Positions 42,978 through 50,122 of a stretch of DNA of 64,000 nt are shown here, in pieces (the first letter of the stretch is position 1; each line of letters begins with the position of its first letter). Both the position numbers and the translations under genes were made by a program. The DNA lies in NCBI RefSeq assembly GCF_027359395.1, contig NZ_CP114778.1:558001-622000 (forward strand), given 5' to 3'. A model generated the notes under the pieces. That model had not been told where the DNA came from. It worked only from the letters and a program-made list of their open reading frames with translations, and did not search any database. Origin of the DNA: Prochlorococcus marinus str. MIT 1013. GTDB lineage: Bacteria; Cyanobacteriota; Cyanobacteriia; PCC-6307; Cyanobiaceae.

Positions 42978-43124
42978 ATGGAATTCTTTGAAGAGTTCGA
43001 AATAATTGGTGGGATAATTCCTAACTTGGTTGGATTAGCATTTTTTTGTGGGGTGATTATTTATTTTGATCAAACCAGAAAGGCAAAAGTCAGACGAGGA
43101 GAGAAAGTACCGCCTCATCAATAA
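42978..43124 (+). CDS. IIGGIIPNLV-family membrane peptide (48 aa)
   Basis: MEFFEEFEIIGGIIPNLVGL, helix, then a basic tail (DQTRKAKVRRGEKVPPHQ). Distant member of the 25643 family. It stops 2 bp before the next member. Confidence 0.55.
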   Translation: MEFFEEFEIIGGIIPNLVGLAFFCGVIIYFDQTRKAKVRRGEKVPPHQ

Positions 43125-43126
43125 AA

Positions 43127-43264
43127 ATGATTCTCTTGGCTAAAGCTCAAATCATTGGTGGAATAGTTCCAAAGCTGATTGCTTTTGGGTTGTTCCTTGG
43201 AGCGATTGGATATTTTGCTGCAACAGGAAAAATGGCTGAGATGTTCGGTTGGGAGAGGAAGTGA
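43127..43264 (+). CDS. AQIIGGIVPKLIAF-family membrane peptide (45 aa)
   Basis: MILLAKAQIIGGIVPKLIAF, then a second helix ending GKMAEMFGWERK. A truncated form of 25643 and 47449 that lacks the DNWAR N-terminus. In tandem with 42978. Confidence 0.6.
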   Translation: MILLAKAQIIGGIVPKLIAFGLFLGAIGYFAATGKMAEMFGWERK

Positions 43265-43432
43265 GGAATCTTTGCAGAAAATAAGGGATAGACATTACGA
43301 AAAGCTATAAAAATATTCCTTAAAAATGACAATCATTCCCAAAAGCTTTCAATAAAAAGATCATTTGTTATTACTATAGTTGACTTTATAGGAATTTATC
43401 TTTATATTTGCAAGATCTAATCAGTGATTGCT

Positions 43433-43561
43433 ATGTCTTTAACTTATTTTATGGCAGAGGCTTCAGTTTCTAATGAGAAAGAAGTTTGTCCAGGTTGTGG
43501 TTGTACTTGTCCTTGCGATTGCACGGATTGCAAAGAATGTTCAAAATGCAAAGATCATTAA
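43433..43561 (+). CDS. Cys-rich metallothionein-like peptide (42 aa)
   Basis: The C-terminal half CPGCGCTCPCDCTDCKECSK C contains nine Cys in CxC and CxxC spacing, typical of metal-thiolate clusters. The N-terminal 18 residues are polar. It does not follow the SmtA zinc-finger layout. I infer binding of Zn, Cu or Cd, but no family match could be tested. It lies upstream of amt, separated by a strong inverted repeat. Confidence 0.65.
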   Translation: MSLTYFMAEASVSNEKEVCPGCGCTCPCDCTDCKECSKCKDH

Positions 43562-43606
43562 CTTCAAAAATCAACCGAAGCTAAAAGCATAAATACTTAA
43601 TACTAA

Positions 43607-43632
43607 AAAAGTGTTCATAATGAACACTTTTC
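43607..43632. terminator. Perfect inverted repeat (terminator or operator)
   Basis: AAAAGTGTTCAT directly followed by AATGAACACTTTT. It ends the Cys-rich gene and could also act before amt. Confidence 0.6.
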
Positions 43633-43675
43633 CTTCAATCGAGAGGCAAAGTGTATCGAAGAACACTTTTTTATC

Positions 43676-45025
43676 TTGTTACGAACTCGTATCGGAAAGA
43701 TAGGAATCGCGTTATTAGCGGTGCCAGCACTTCAGCTAATTTTTGCGTCATTCCTTCCTGCTAATGCAACCGAATCAAATCTTTCAGCTGCAGACAATAC
43801 ATTGATATTGACTTCATCAGCTCTGGTTCTGCTGATGACACCAGGTCTTGCATTCTTTTATGGAGGTTTTACTCAGGCCAAGAATGTTCTCAACACAATG
43901 GCAATGAGCTTTGTGATGATGGGAATCGCAACCCTTGTTTGGTCAACAATTGGATTTAGTCTTGCTTTCTCTGATGGAGGCGCATCCAATGCATTCATAG
44001 GAAATCCATCAACCTATGCGTTTTTAGAAAATCTTCCCTCTAACTGGGAGGGGTTACAAATTCCAGGTCTAAGTTTTGCACTCTTTCAAGGGATGTTTGC
44101 AATTATCACTCCTGCTTTGATATCAGGAGCACTTGTCGAAAGAATAAGTTTCCGTTTTTGGTGCTTCTTTACTCCAATCTGGATTTTGCTTGTTTACGCA
44201 CCTCTAGCTCATATGGTTTGGGGAGGAGGATTGCTTGGTAAAGATTTAGATTTCGCAGGAGGAACAGTAGTTCATATAAGCTCAGGCGTCTCTGCTTTAG
44301 TTCTTGCTGGATTAATAGGTTCTCGTAGTAATTGGCCCAAAGGAATCAAACCACCACACGACATTACTCAAATATTAATAGGAACTGGTTTGCTCTGGTT
44401 TGGTTGGTTCGGATTTAATGGTGGAAGTCAATTAAGCGTGAGTGGTGCAGAACTGCCTTTCACAACTACTCATGTTTCTGCCGCTGCTGGATTAGTTGCT
44501 TGGGCCTTAATTGAGTCAATAAAAGATGGTAAGTCAACTGCTGTAGGAATGGCTACGGGTGCAGTAGCTGGATTAGTCGGGATAACTCCAGCTGCTGGGT
44601 TCGTTAGTCCAGGAAGCGGAATGTTGATAGGTGCTATTACCTCGGCCCTTTGTTATTTATCCGTACAATTAAAAATCAAATTATCTTTTGATGATTCCTT
44701 AGATACATTTGCTGTGCATGGTGTGGGTGGAACAGCAGGTGCTCTTCTTACTGGGTTCTTTGCGAAATCAGAGTTAATAGCTTCTCATCCAGCAGGATTA
44801 GTACTTGAAGAGCAAGGTCGCATGGCATTGATTTCAGGTCAATTTCAAGCTGTCTTAATCGCATATGGAATAGCTGCAATTGGAACATTTGTAATTGCAA
44901 TAGTTTTGAAATCACTAGGTTGCAATTTCAGAGTAAACAATAGCGAAGAGCAATCAGGATTAGATATCTCTCAACACGGAGAGGAGGCATATATGGAGAA
45001 GACTGGATCTCCAAGTGCGACATGA
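43676..45025 (+). CDS. amt1: Ammonium transporter
   Basis: A 449-residue Amt/Mep/Rh channel. TTG 43676 gives a signal-like N-terminus followed by eleven predicted helices. Hallmarks: FFYGGFTQAKNVLNTMAMSF, DFAGGTVVHISSGVSALVLA (first pore His) and FAVHGVGGTAGALLTGFF (second pore His). It imports ammonium and is usually under NtcA control, but I see no clean GTA-N8-TAC site in the short upstream region. A strong terminator follows. Confidence 0.93.
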   Translation: MLRTRIGKIGIALLAVPALQLIFASFLPANATESNLSAADNTLILTSSALVLLMTPGLAFFYGGFTQAKNVLNTMAMSFVMMGIATLVWSTIGFSLAFSDGGASNAFIGNPSTYAFLENLPSNWEGLQIPGLSFALFQGMFAIITPALISGALVERISFRFWCFFTPIWILLVYAPLAHMVWGGGLLGKDLDFAGGTVVHISSGVSALVLAGLIGSRSNWPKGIKPPHDITQILIGTGLLWFGWFGFNGGSQLSVSGAELPFTTTHVSAAAGLVAWALIESIKDGKSTAVGMATGAVAGLVGITPAAGFVSPGSGMLIGAITSALCYLSVQLKIKLSFDDSLDTFAVHGVGGTAGALLTGFFAKSELIASHPAGLVLEEQGRMALISGQFQAVLIAYGIAAIGTFVIAIVLKSLGCNFRVNNSEEQSGLDISQHGEEAYMEKTGSPSAT

Positions 45026-45102
45026 TACGTCAATGAATTAGAAGATTGAAAAGCCCCACAGCAAGAAATTGATCTAGCTGGAACAAGTTAATAAAATCCA
45101 AT

Positions 45103-45131
45103 AAAAGGGCTGAAAAATGTCAGCCCTTTTT
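45103..45131 (+). terminator. Rho-independent terminator after amt
   Basis: AAAAGGGCTGA...TCAGCCCTTTTT. GC stem with a T-run. Confidence 0.85.
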
Positions 45132-45190
45132 AATTGGAAAAATCATAGTCTTTATAAAAAAAAATTCAAGGAAATTATTGAAATAATCTA

Positions 45191-45208
45191 GCTACCCCTA
45201 CAGCTACC
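45191..45208 (+). repeat. Arm-type repeat pair, GCTACC class (12-bp spacing)
   Basis: GCTACC at 45191 and 45203. The second ends 53 bp from the tRNA fragment at 45261, matching other junctions, although the spacing is 12 rather than 11 bp. Confidence 0.55.
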
Positions 45209-45260
45209 CTTTCTCACTTCCCAATAAAAAAACAGGCTGGAAAAACCTTTCTCTGAGTGA

Positions 45261-45304
45261 CCGGGGCGACAGGATTCGAATCTGCGACAAGTGCTCCTAA
45301 AGCA
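45261..45304 (-). repeat. tRNA-Pro 3' fragment, diverged
   Basis: Matches the intact tRNA 3' half with several changes (ccgggg start, cgaatctgcgacaag, gctcctaaagca). More decayed than those at 25927 and 47733, so it is probably older. Confidence 0.8.
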
Positions 45305-45369
45305 TTAAAAAAAGTCCCTTCCGTAATGACAAGTAAGAGACCTTTTTTATTAGATTTTAAAAACTAGCC

Positions 45370-45519
45370 TTAAACAAAACCTGGAATGATTTGGCCTGTT
45401 GTTGCATAAGCACCAACTAAAGCGATGCATCCAAACAATGCTGCGTAGCCGTTAAGTCTTTCAGCGGTTACCTTTTCAGGATCGATGTTTCTGCTGTTGT
45501 TGTTATTTTGAGAAGTCAT
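45370..45519 (-). CDS. Hli-like protein (49 aa)
   Basis: Near copy of 29047-29190 (ERLNGYAALFGCIALVGAYA, end TGQIIPGFV). TAATG overlap with its upstream neighbour. Confidence 0.85.
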   Translation of the reverse strand: MTSQNNNNSRNIDPEKVTAERLNGYAALFGCIALVGAYATTGQIIPGFV

Positions 45520-45638
45520 TAAACAACACCTGGGATAAGTTGACCGGTTGTTAGGTAGATACCTGTTAGTAGAACGAATGCCATCATGGCTGGTCTGCCG
45601 ATGCTTCTTTCTAGGATTGTTTTGTTAGATGGTTGCAT
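45519..45638 (-). CDS. Hli-like protein (39 aa)
   Basis: Same protein as 29190-29309. The pair 45370-45638 therefore duplicates 29047-29309. Confidence 0.85.
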   Translation of the reverse strand: MQPSNKTILERSIGRPAMMAFVLLTGIYLTTGQLIPGVV

Positions 45639-45658
45639 TGTTTTTAGTAGTTATTGGT

Positions 45659-45823
45659 TTAGAAAATTCCAGGAATGATTTGGTGGGTTATTGAGTAAGC
45701 ACCGAGTAGAGCGATCATGCCGATCATTGCCCAACGACCATTAGCTTTTTCAGCGTCTTCTGGTTTGAACTTTTCAACTACGTTGACGTAGTTGCCAGAA
45801 TTGGAAGGTGATTCAGAGCTCAA
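45659..45823 (-). CDS. High-light-inducible protein (54 aa)
   Basis: TTG start overlapping the upstream Hli stop. Motif EDAEKANGRWAMIGMIALLG is a canonical chlorophyll-binding Hli helix; end HQIIPGIF. Confidence 0.88.
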   Translation of the reverse strand: MSSESPSNSGNYVNVVEKFKPEDAEKANGRWAMIGMIALLGAYSITHQIIPGIF

Positions 45824-46035
45824 AAGATTCCAGGAATGATTTGACCTGTTGAGAAGTAAGAAACCAAAAGACTGATCATTCCTATCATTGCCCAACGGCC
45901 ATTTGTCTTTTCTGCTTCTTCTGGATAGCTGGTGTAATCCTCTACAAGCTGAGGTTGTGTCTCACGGCCAAAGATGTTTTGCTTGCCGTACTCAGTAATT
46001 ACCTGAGGTGAAGATGTCTTAGTAGAAGTTGTCAT
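45820..46035 (-). CDS. High-light-inducible protein (71 aa), first gene of cluster 2
   Basis: A longer N-terminal arm (QVITEYGKQNIFGRETQPQL), then EEAEKTNGRWAMIGMISLLV and TGQIIPGIF. Promoter-proximal gene, with the CCGTA direct repeat upstream at 46088-46110. Confidence 0.9.
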   Translation of the reverse strand: MTTSTKTSSPQVITEYGKQNIFGRETQPQLVEDYTSYPEEAEKTNGRWAMIGMISLLVSYFSTGQIIPGIF

Positions 46036-46087
46036 TACTGGAATTGAGTTGATGTGACAAACATAAGGTATTAGATTTGTTAATCAA

Positions 46088-46110
46088 AGATACGGTTGGG
46101 TACGGCTTCT
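46088..46110 (-). promoter_or_regulatory. CCGTA direct-repeat element upstream of Hli cluster 2
   Basis: On the minus strand, AGAAGCCGTACCCAACCGTATCT. CCGTA units lie 10 bp apart. Same arrangement as 29494-29516. Confidence 0.6.
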
Positions 46111-46217
46111 TCTAATAATCAACAGAAATAAATCTCAAACACCAACTACGGCAACTAATGAGAGAGATATTTATCCAATGATTAGATCTATTGATAATCC
46201 ACATAAGAATAACTAGT

Positions 46218-46249
46218 CCGAACTGGTTAGCCCTACTTCAACCGAACTG
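46218..46249 (+). promoter_or_regulatory. Recurrent promoter-proximal element (ncRNA copy C)
   Basis: CCGAACTGGTTAGCCCTACT followed by TCAACCGAACTG. Plus-strand orientation, upstream of copy C. Confidence 0.55.
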
Positions 46250-46261
46250 TTGTTTAAGAGA

Positions 46262-46428
46262 ACTTCCTTTTATTCTCACATCAGGCAAGAGCGAGTAACT
46301 GGGTTAAAGGCTGTGTTGCGTTCAACAAGCTCAAGCTAGATCAGGGGACAGTTGGTGAAATCCTGTCGTCTCTTCGCAAAACTTCCTCACTAAGTTTTTG
46401 AAACCCTCCACAGCGAGGGTTTTCTTTT
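46262..46428 (+). ncRNA. Candidate non-coding RNA module, copy C (inverted and shorter)
   Basis: The order is the same as copies A and B but on the plus strand: promoter element, hairpin GGGGACAG...CTGTC at 46344-46365, and terminator AAACCCTCCACAGCGAGGGT with a T-rich tail at 46401-46428. The interior is more diverged and shorter. Confidence 0.5.
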
Positions 46429-46467
46429 GCCTACTTATAAGCAACCCTCTTCCCAAGGGAGAAAGAA

Positions 46468-46489
46468 AGCACTACCTCAACCGAACTGC
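46468..46489 (+). promoter_or_regulatory. Recurrent promoter-proximal element
   Basis: AGCACTACCTCAACCGAACT followed by an AT-rich ATTAAATATTTT, upstream of a structured stretch ending in a terminator at 46632. Confidence 0.5.
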
Positions 46490-46499
46490 AGGATTAAAT

Positions 46500-46665
46500 A
46501 TTTTTTTCTTAGATTTTCAATAAGTCAGTAGTAAGTGAGTTTTCTACTAATCAGAGTCTGGGAGCTGTAATTCATAGCAGTTCCCTTTCTCACAAGATCG
46601 AGGGAGTGGGGATCCCTTCAAAAATTGAGTTAACCCCCTTTTTTGGTCATCAGGGGGTTTTCTTT
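46500..46665 (+). ncRNA. Candidate small RNA
   Basis: About 165 nt between the element at 46468 and a strong terminator (AACCCCCT...AGGGGGTTTTC, 46632-46665). It contains a hairpin GGGAGCTG...CAGTTCCC and no ORF. Inferred only. Confidence 0.4.
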
Positions 46666-46784
46666 TGTCTAAATATCTATCACTGAGGGACTACTGCCTT
46701 CCACTCTTCTATATGACAACGTATCTTTCTTTATTACGGAAACTTTTATAACTCGTTAGGTTTGTCCAACTTTTCACAAAGCAA

Positions 46785-46955
46785 ATGAATTCATCTCTTA
46801 CCAGAGGAGGCGAAGGCATCAAGTTAAACAGAGCCTCAAAACTCGCTCTCACTTTGACTTCTTCTACTTTTTTCCTATATGGATTAGGCCAAGCACCGAT
46901 CTTCAAGAATTTCCTTGCAAGTGCTATGTCTGGAGCTTGCCCATTCTCTGGTTAA
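46785..46955 (+). CDS. Small LTSSTFFLYGLGQAP-family membrane protein, copy 3 (56 aa)
   Basis: MNSSLTRGGEGIKLNRASKL, then LTLTSSTFFLYGLGQAP and the end GACPFSG. Near-identical core to 21856. Terminator at 46977-47003. Confidence 0.7.
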   Translation: MNSSLTRGGEGIKLNRASKLALTLTSSTFFLYGLGQAPIFKNFLASAMSGACPFSG

Positions 46956-46976
46956 TTAACCAAATAAATTTAGTTA

Positions 46977-47003
46977 ACCCTCCTTAAAAAGAGGGTTTTT
47001 TTT
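46977..47003 (+). terminator. Rho-independent terminator
   Basis: AACCCTCCTTAAAAAGAGGG followed by T9. Confidence 0.85.
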
Positions 47004-47068
47004 TGCCTTTTTATTTTCTTAATTGAATGATTTGTGCATTTGGAGAATGAGCCAAGTTGGCAACAAAT

Positions 47069-47365
47069 CTAGCAATTAGGGCAAGTATTGATCCATCGAG
47101 TTATTGTTGTTGGCTCGTAAATATGACCTGATGCCTCAACTATTGTTTTTGTCTCTGGATTGGTGAAGATGTCATATAAAATATTTTCAGGTCCCTCAAA
47201 CATAACGGTTGCTCTTTTGGGATCGTCCTTGCATTGGCCGATATAAAAAGTCTTCACACCCATTTCCTTGAACATTGCTTGTTGTTCAGGAGCCTTCATA
47301 TGAGTGCAGTATTCTTCAAATGTATTGCTCAACTTGAAGTCTAAAACGGTGATTTCAGTTGCCAT
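47069..47365 (-). CDS. DUF3764 family protein (98 aa)
   Basis: ATEITVLDFKLSNTFEEYCT, MFKEMGVKTFYIGQCKDDPK, VMFEGPENILYDIF: a ferredoxin-like alpha-beta barrel monomer pattern seen in DUF3764 of marine cyanobacteria. The C-terminus has a Cys pair (NTCPNC). The function is unknown. Confidence 0.75.
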   Translation of the reverse strand: MATEITVLDFKLSNTFEEYCTHMKAPEQQAMFKEMGVKTFYIGQCKDDPKRATVMFEGPENILYDIFTNPETKTIVEASGHIYEPTTITRWINTCPNC

Positions 47366-47448
47366 TAAGTCAGAAAATTTTAGGAATTAAAGCACAGAGC
47401 GTATCTACATGACTGTTGAAGCAATAACAAAAAAAGCATGATGTAGAT

Positions 47449-47634
47449 ATGAACTTCGCTGATAACTGGGCAAGGGTTTTTGTTGTGATTACGTTTCTGA
47501 CTTTTGGAGAAGCTCAGATTATTGGTGGCATCGTTCCCAATCTAATTGCTTTTGGTTTATTCCTTGGAGCAATTGGATATTTTGCCTCAACTGGAAAAAT
47601 GGCTGAAATGTTCGGCTGGAAAAACAAGAAATAA
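47449..47634 (+). CDS. GEAQIIGGIVPNLIAF-family membrane protein, copy 2 (61 aa)
   Basis: Nearly identical to 25643-25828 in protein and DNA, including the downstream AAAGCTATTACTAGC and the arm pair. Recent duplication of an element end. Confidence 0.75.
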   Translation: MNFADNWARVFVVITFLTFGEAQIIGGIVPNLIAFGLFLGAIGYFASTGKMAEMFGWKNKK

Positions 47635-47663
47635 AGCTATTACTAGCAAGTTAATACTCAAGA

Positions 47664-47680
47664 GGGACCCGTGAGGGACC
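47664..47680 (+). repeat. Arm-type repeat pair, GGGACC class
   Basis: GGGACC at 47664 and 47675, 11 bp apart. Ends 53 bp from the tRNA fragment end at 47733, exactly as at 25858. Confidence 0.65.
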
Positions 47681-47697
47681 TTTGGAAATATTCCATC

Positions 47698-47726
47698 AAA
47701 AAAGACAGGCTGGGAAACCTGTCTCT
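47698..47726 (-). terminator. tRNA-Pro-associated terminator hairpin copy
   Basis: AGACAGGTTTCCCAGCCTGTC on the minus strand, then T6. Confidence 0.7.
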
Positions 47727-47732
47727 GACTGA

Positions 47733-47777
47733 TCGGGGCGACAGGATTCGAACCTGCGACCTAGTGCTCCCAAAGCA
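47733..47777 (-). repeat. tRNA-Pro 3' fragment (left attachment site of the intact element)
   Basis: 45 bases identical to the intact tRNA-Pro from the discriminator base through cccaaagca. Together with 56564-56608 it forms the direct repeat bounding the element. Confidence 0.92.
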
Positions 47778-47871
47778 TCGAGCCCCATAAAGCTATAACT
47801 AGGGTTTCTAGTGATACCAACACATTAAAAGGACTACCACTTGCAAGCAAACTTGAAAAAGACTATATTTT

Positions 47872-47888
47872 GCCCACGATATGCCCAC
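47872..47888 (+). repeat. Arm-type repeat pair, GCCCAC class (integrase end)
   Basis: GCCCAC at 47872 and 47883, 11 bp apart, starting 139 bp from the tRNA fragment end. It lies over the integrase leader and ends 4 bases before ATG 47893. Same hexamer as the element's right end. Confidence 0.75.
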
Positions 47889-47892
47889 AAAA

Positions 47893-49116
47893 ATGCCAAG
47901 GATAAATAATCAAGAATATTGGGCGGTTGGTCTAAGAAAAGGAGTCTCAAAACTCGCTAAAGGTTGGACTGTTGAAGAAGCTCGCGGAAATGTACGTCTT
48001 GTTATCAGGGTTCCTGACACTCCAAAGCAATCAGTTGTTTTGCCTTTTGCATGGAATGAATTAGCCGCTGATGATGCATATATAAGAGTCAGGAATATTT
48101 TCGTCACGATGAGAGAAGAGGGTCGAGACTTAAAAACGGCTGCTCAAATTACATCTGGTGACGCTCCTAAATTACAAACCGAGCACGACTGGAGAGGAGC
48201 GATAGATAGATTCAAAATTCAAAAGACCAAACACGGGAAAACAGTTAAAGAGGTTACATGGGCAAAAAAATATGAACCAGTAGTGACCGATGCGGTGGAT
48301 TTATTAGAGAAAGGGAAAGCTAGCAACCCTGAAACTTTGATTGATCTTTGCATCCGCAATTGGGAAGCAGGCAGTAGGACAAGACAAGAAAGAGCAAGAA
48401 ACCTTGTTCAATTTCTCAAGCATTGTGTTTATCGAGAAAAGTTCCCTGTTGCGTGGATTCCTACAACAGAGCTAAAAGATCACATTGGAGAGAAGAAAAC
48501 AGATTCAGTTTCTAATGCGGGTGATCCAATCACAGATCAACAAATCATTAACTTGATTAATTCTTTTCCTGATACCGACAATGCGAATAAATGGGCTGAT
48601 GCTGTTCGACTAATGAGCGAATTAGGTCTTAGGCCAATTGAATTAAATTTCCTTTCTGTTAAAACTGATCGCAAAACTGGGAAACCTTATTGGTGGTGTT
48701 CTTATCAAAAGCGCAGCGGCGGCGGCACTACTAAGCCTCGACAAGTTCATCCGCTTCCATTGGTCGATGATCAAGGCGAGGTTCAGCAGTGGAACCTTAT
48801 GAAACGCTGGCAAGCGAAAATGATTCCTTTGCCTTCATGCGAGAAACAAAACGCTTTAAAAGATTTCTTGAGAAAGCAACCCTATTGGAACTCATTAAAA
48901 GAAGAGCTAAAAGCAAATGATGAGAATTTAAAACCATATTCACTAAGGCACTCATACAGTCTTCGAGGACATCAACGAAATATTGACGGCGGCTCAATGG
49001 CCTCATCGATGGGTCACAGTTATGAATGTCATTGTCGTGAATATTCATGGGCATCTAAAGAAGGAACAGAAAGTGCATTTGAAAAGGCCAACAAAACCCT
49101 TGCTATGGCGGCGTAG
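47893..49116 (+). CDS. Tyrosine recombinase (tycheposon-type integrase)
   Basis: About 407 residues. ATG 47893 (MPRINNQEYWAVGLRKGVSK) is preferred to 47881 because the other integrase and relics start Met-Pro and because the first ATG lies inside an arm repeat. The N-terminal arm-binding segment is KLAKGWTVEEARGNVRLVIR. The catalytic boxes are SELGLRPIELN, YSLRHSYSLRGH, MGHSYECH and CREYSWAS (nucleophile Tyr). It is related to, but clearly different from, the 26084 enzyme, and most diverged around the proposed arm-binding strands. Confidence 0.92.
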   Translation: MPRINNQEYWAVGLRKGVSKLAKGWTVEEARGNVRLVIRVPDTPKQSVVLPFAWNELAADDAYIRVRNIFVTMREEGRDLKTAAQITSGDAPKLQTEHDWRGAIDRFKIQKTKHGKTVKEVTWAKKYEPVVTDAVDLLEKGKASNPETLIDLCIRNWEAGSRTRQERARNLVQFLKHCVYREKFPVAWIPTTELKDHIGEKKTDSVSNAGDPITDQQIINLINSFPDTDNANKWADAVRLMSELGLRPIELNFLSVKTDRKTGKPYWWCSYQKRSGGGTTKPRQVHPLPLVDDQGEVQQWNLMKRWQAKMIPLPSCEKQNALKDFLRKQPYWNSLKEELKANDENLKPYSLRHSYSLRGHQRNIDGGSMASSMGHSYECHCREYSWASKEGTESAFEKANKTLAMAA

Positions 49117-49397
49117 TATTTCCTTATTGTCTACTAATAGTAGGGTCTACCCTTGTTTAAATGATATTTAGCTAAGGGGTACACCCTTAAAAGTATTGAA
49201 ATAACTGACATCAGGGGTCAACCCCGTTAGTAGACGTATGTTAAGAAAAGCAGACTAAAAAGGTTCAAAACCTACAAACAAGATTAGTATCGCTTTAACA
49301 AGTTTCGCGCCAGATGCTCGTCACCGACATTTGATGTCACGCTCTTGCTTGTTCCTTTTTTAGGTAGGTGACTCTTGTAAACCCTTAACCCATAACA

Positions 49398-49622
49398 ATG
49401 GCACGCAAGAGGACTCCACCCCCTTTCTTGAAAAGTCGAAAAATAGTAAATGAGCGTTTCAATAGGCATGACTCAATCAGTCTTGCTGAAGATCTCTTCG
49501 TTATGAATTTCGATGTTGAGAAGTGCGAGGAACTAGAGCCCTTAGCTAATGCTTTGGAGTGGGTGAAGGATAATTCCATTAGTCAAAATGAAAAACTGGG
49601 TAACGACCAAGGAGGCTCTTGA
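49398..49622 (+). CDS. Hypothetical protein (74 aa)
   Basis: A basic N-terminus (ARKRTPPPFLKSRKIVNERF), then acidic helices. It overlaps the HTH gene (start 49588) by 35 bases, so it is translationally linked. Function unknown, probably regulatory. Confidence 0.55.
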   Translation: MARKRTPPPFLKSRKIVNERFNRHDSISLAEDLFVMNFDVEKCEELEPLANALEWVKDNSISQNEKLGNDQGGS

Positions 49623-49812
49623 GTATTTAAAAGTCTCAGAAAGCACTCTCTACCAACTACGTAGAAAAGGAATCCTTAAAGCAAATATCGACTGGCGCAG
49701 AAAGTTTCCTGATAGCCGTTCTAATCTCCTCTATGACCTAGAGCAATGTGAAAAGACCTTAGAAGCAAGGTTCGAGGCAAACGCCGAAACTCTTGAATTA
49801 GCAAAGGCTTAG
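49588..49812 (+). CDS. HTH DNA-binding protein (excisionase-like, 74 aa)
   Basis: WVTTKEALEYLKVSESTLYQ, LRRKGILKANIDWRRKFPD: a winged-helix excisionase or helix_turn_helix_17 pattern. Probably the directionality factor or a regulator of the 47.7-56.6 kb element. Confidence 0.75.
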   Translation: MKNWVTTKEALEYLKVSESTLYQLRRKGILKANIDWRRKFPDSRSNLLYDLEQCEKTLEARFEANAETLELAKA

Positions 49813-49816
49813 AGAA

Positions 49817-50122
49817 ATGAAAATATTAAATCACTGCATCTGTTCTAAGGAAGAGCCAATGACCATTGAAGCGGTCGAATTATTTTTTGATGATGCAAAA
49901 GTCATTCAAGGCATGATCTCTTTTTATATGCCTGCTATCGATGGATTAGAAGGAACTCTCTACAGCCAACAAGAAAAAGATGACTTAGTCGTGCAACACC
50001 GAACTAAATCTGTTATCGCTCTACAACTCATCGCGGGTCTTTCTCACGCTGAGGCAATTCAATTGATCGATGAATTAATCGATAGAGAAATAAGAGAAGA
50101 GGAGGAGGCAATTGGCAAATAA
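49817..50122 (+). CDS. Hypothetical protein (101 aa)
   Basis: Soluble, acidic and helical (EAVELFFDDAKVIQGMISFY ... ELIDREIREEEEAIGK). Overlaps the next gene by 11 bases. Part of the element's early operon. No domain recognised. Confidence 0.55.
   Translation: MKILNHCICSKEEPMTIEAVELFFDDAKVIQGMISFYMPAIDGLEGTLYSQQEKDDLVVQHRTKSVIALQLIAGLSHAEAIQLIDELIDREIREEEEAIGK

Larger units (their letters stand above)
25927..45304 (+). mobile_element. tRNA-Pro element 2 (probably chimeric)
   Basis: The left end has a tRNA fragment, a GGGTGC arm pair and an intact integrase. The right end has a different arm class (GCTACC, 12-bp spacing) and a diverged tRNA fragment at 45261. Unmatched arms suggest that two elements fused after loss of their internal ends. 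Cargo includes Hli proteins, metal transport, a B12-regulated HupE, Amt and many mini-membrane genes. Confidence 0.55.
45261..47777 (+). mobile_element. tRNA-Pro element 3 (remnant with Hli cluster 2)
   Basis: Bounded by two tRNA fragments. It has a right GGGACC arm pair but no left arm pair or integrase, so it is an immobile remnant. Cargo: Hli cluster, ncRNA modules, DUF3764 protein, small membrane proteins. Confidence 0.5.

Noticed and set aside
43604-43675. NtcA site before amt
   Set aside because: No GTA-N8-TAC with a suitably placed -10 box is visible. The inverted repeat there fits a terminator better.
45659-45895. Longer upstream start for the Hli gene at 45659
   Set aside because: The extension overlaps the upstream Hli gene in another frame. 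The TTG overlapping that gene's stop gives normal Hli length.
47881-47892. ATG 47881 as integrase start
   Set aside because: It lies within the arm repeat, and related integrases and relics begin Met-Pro at the position of ATG 47893.
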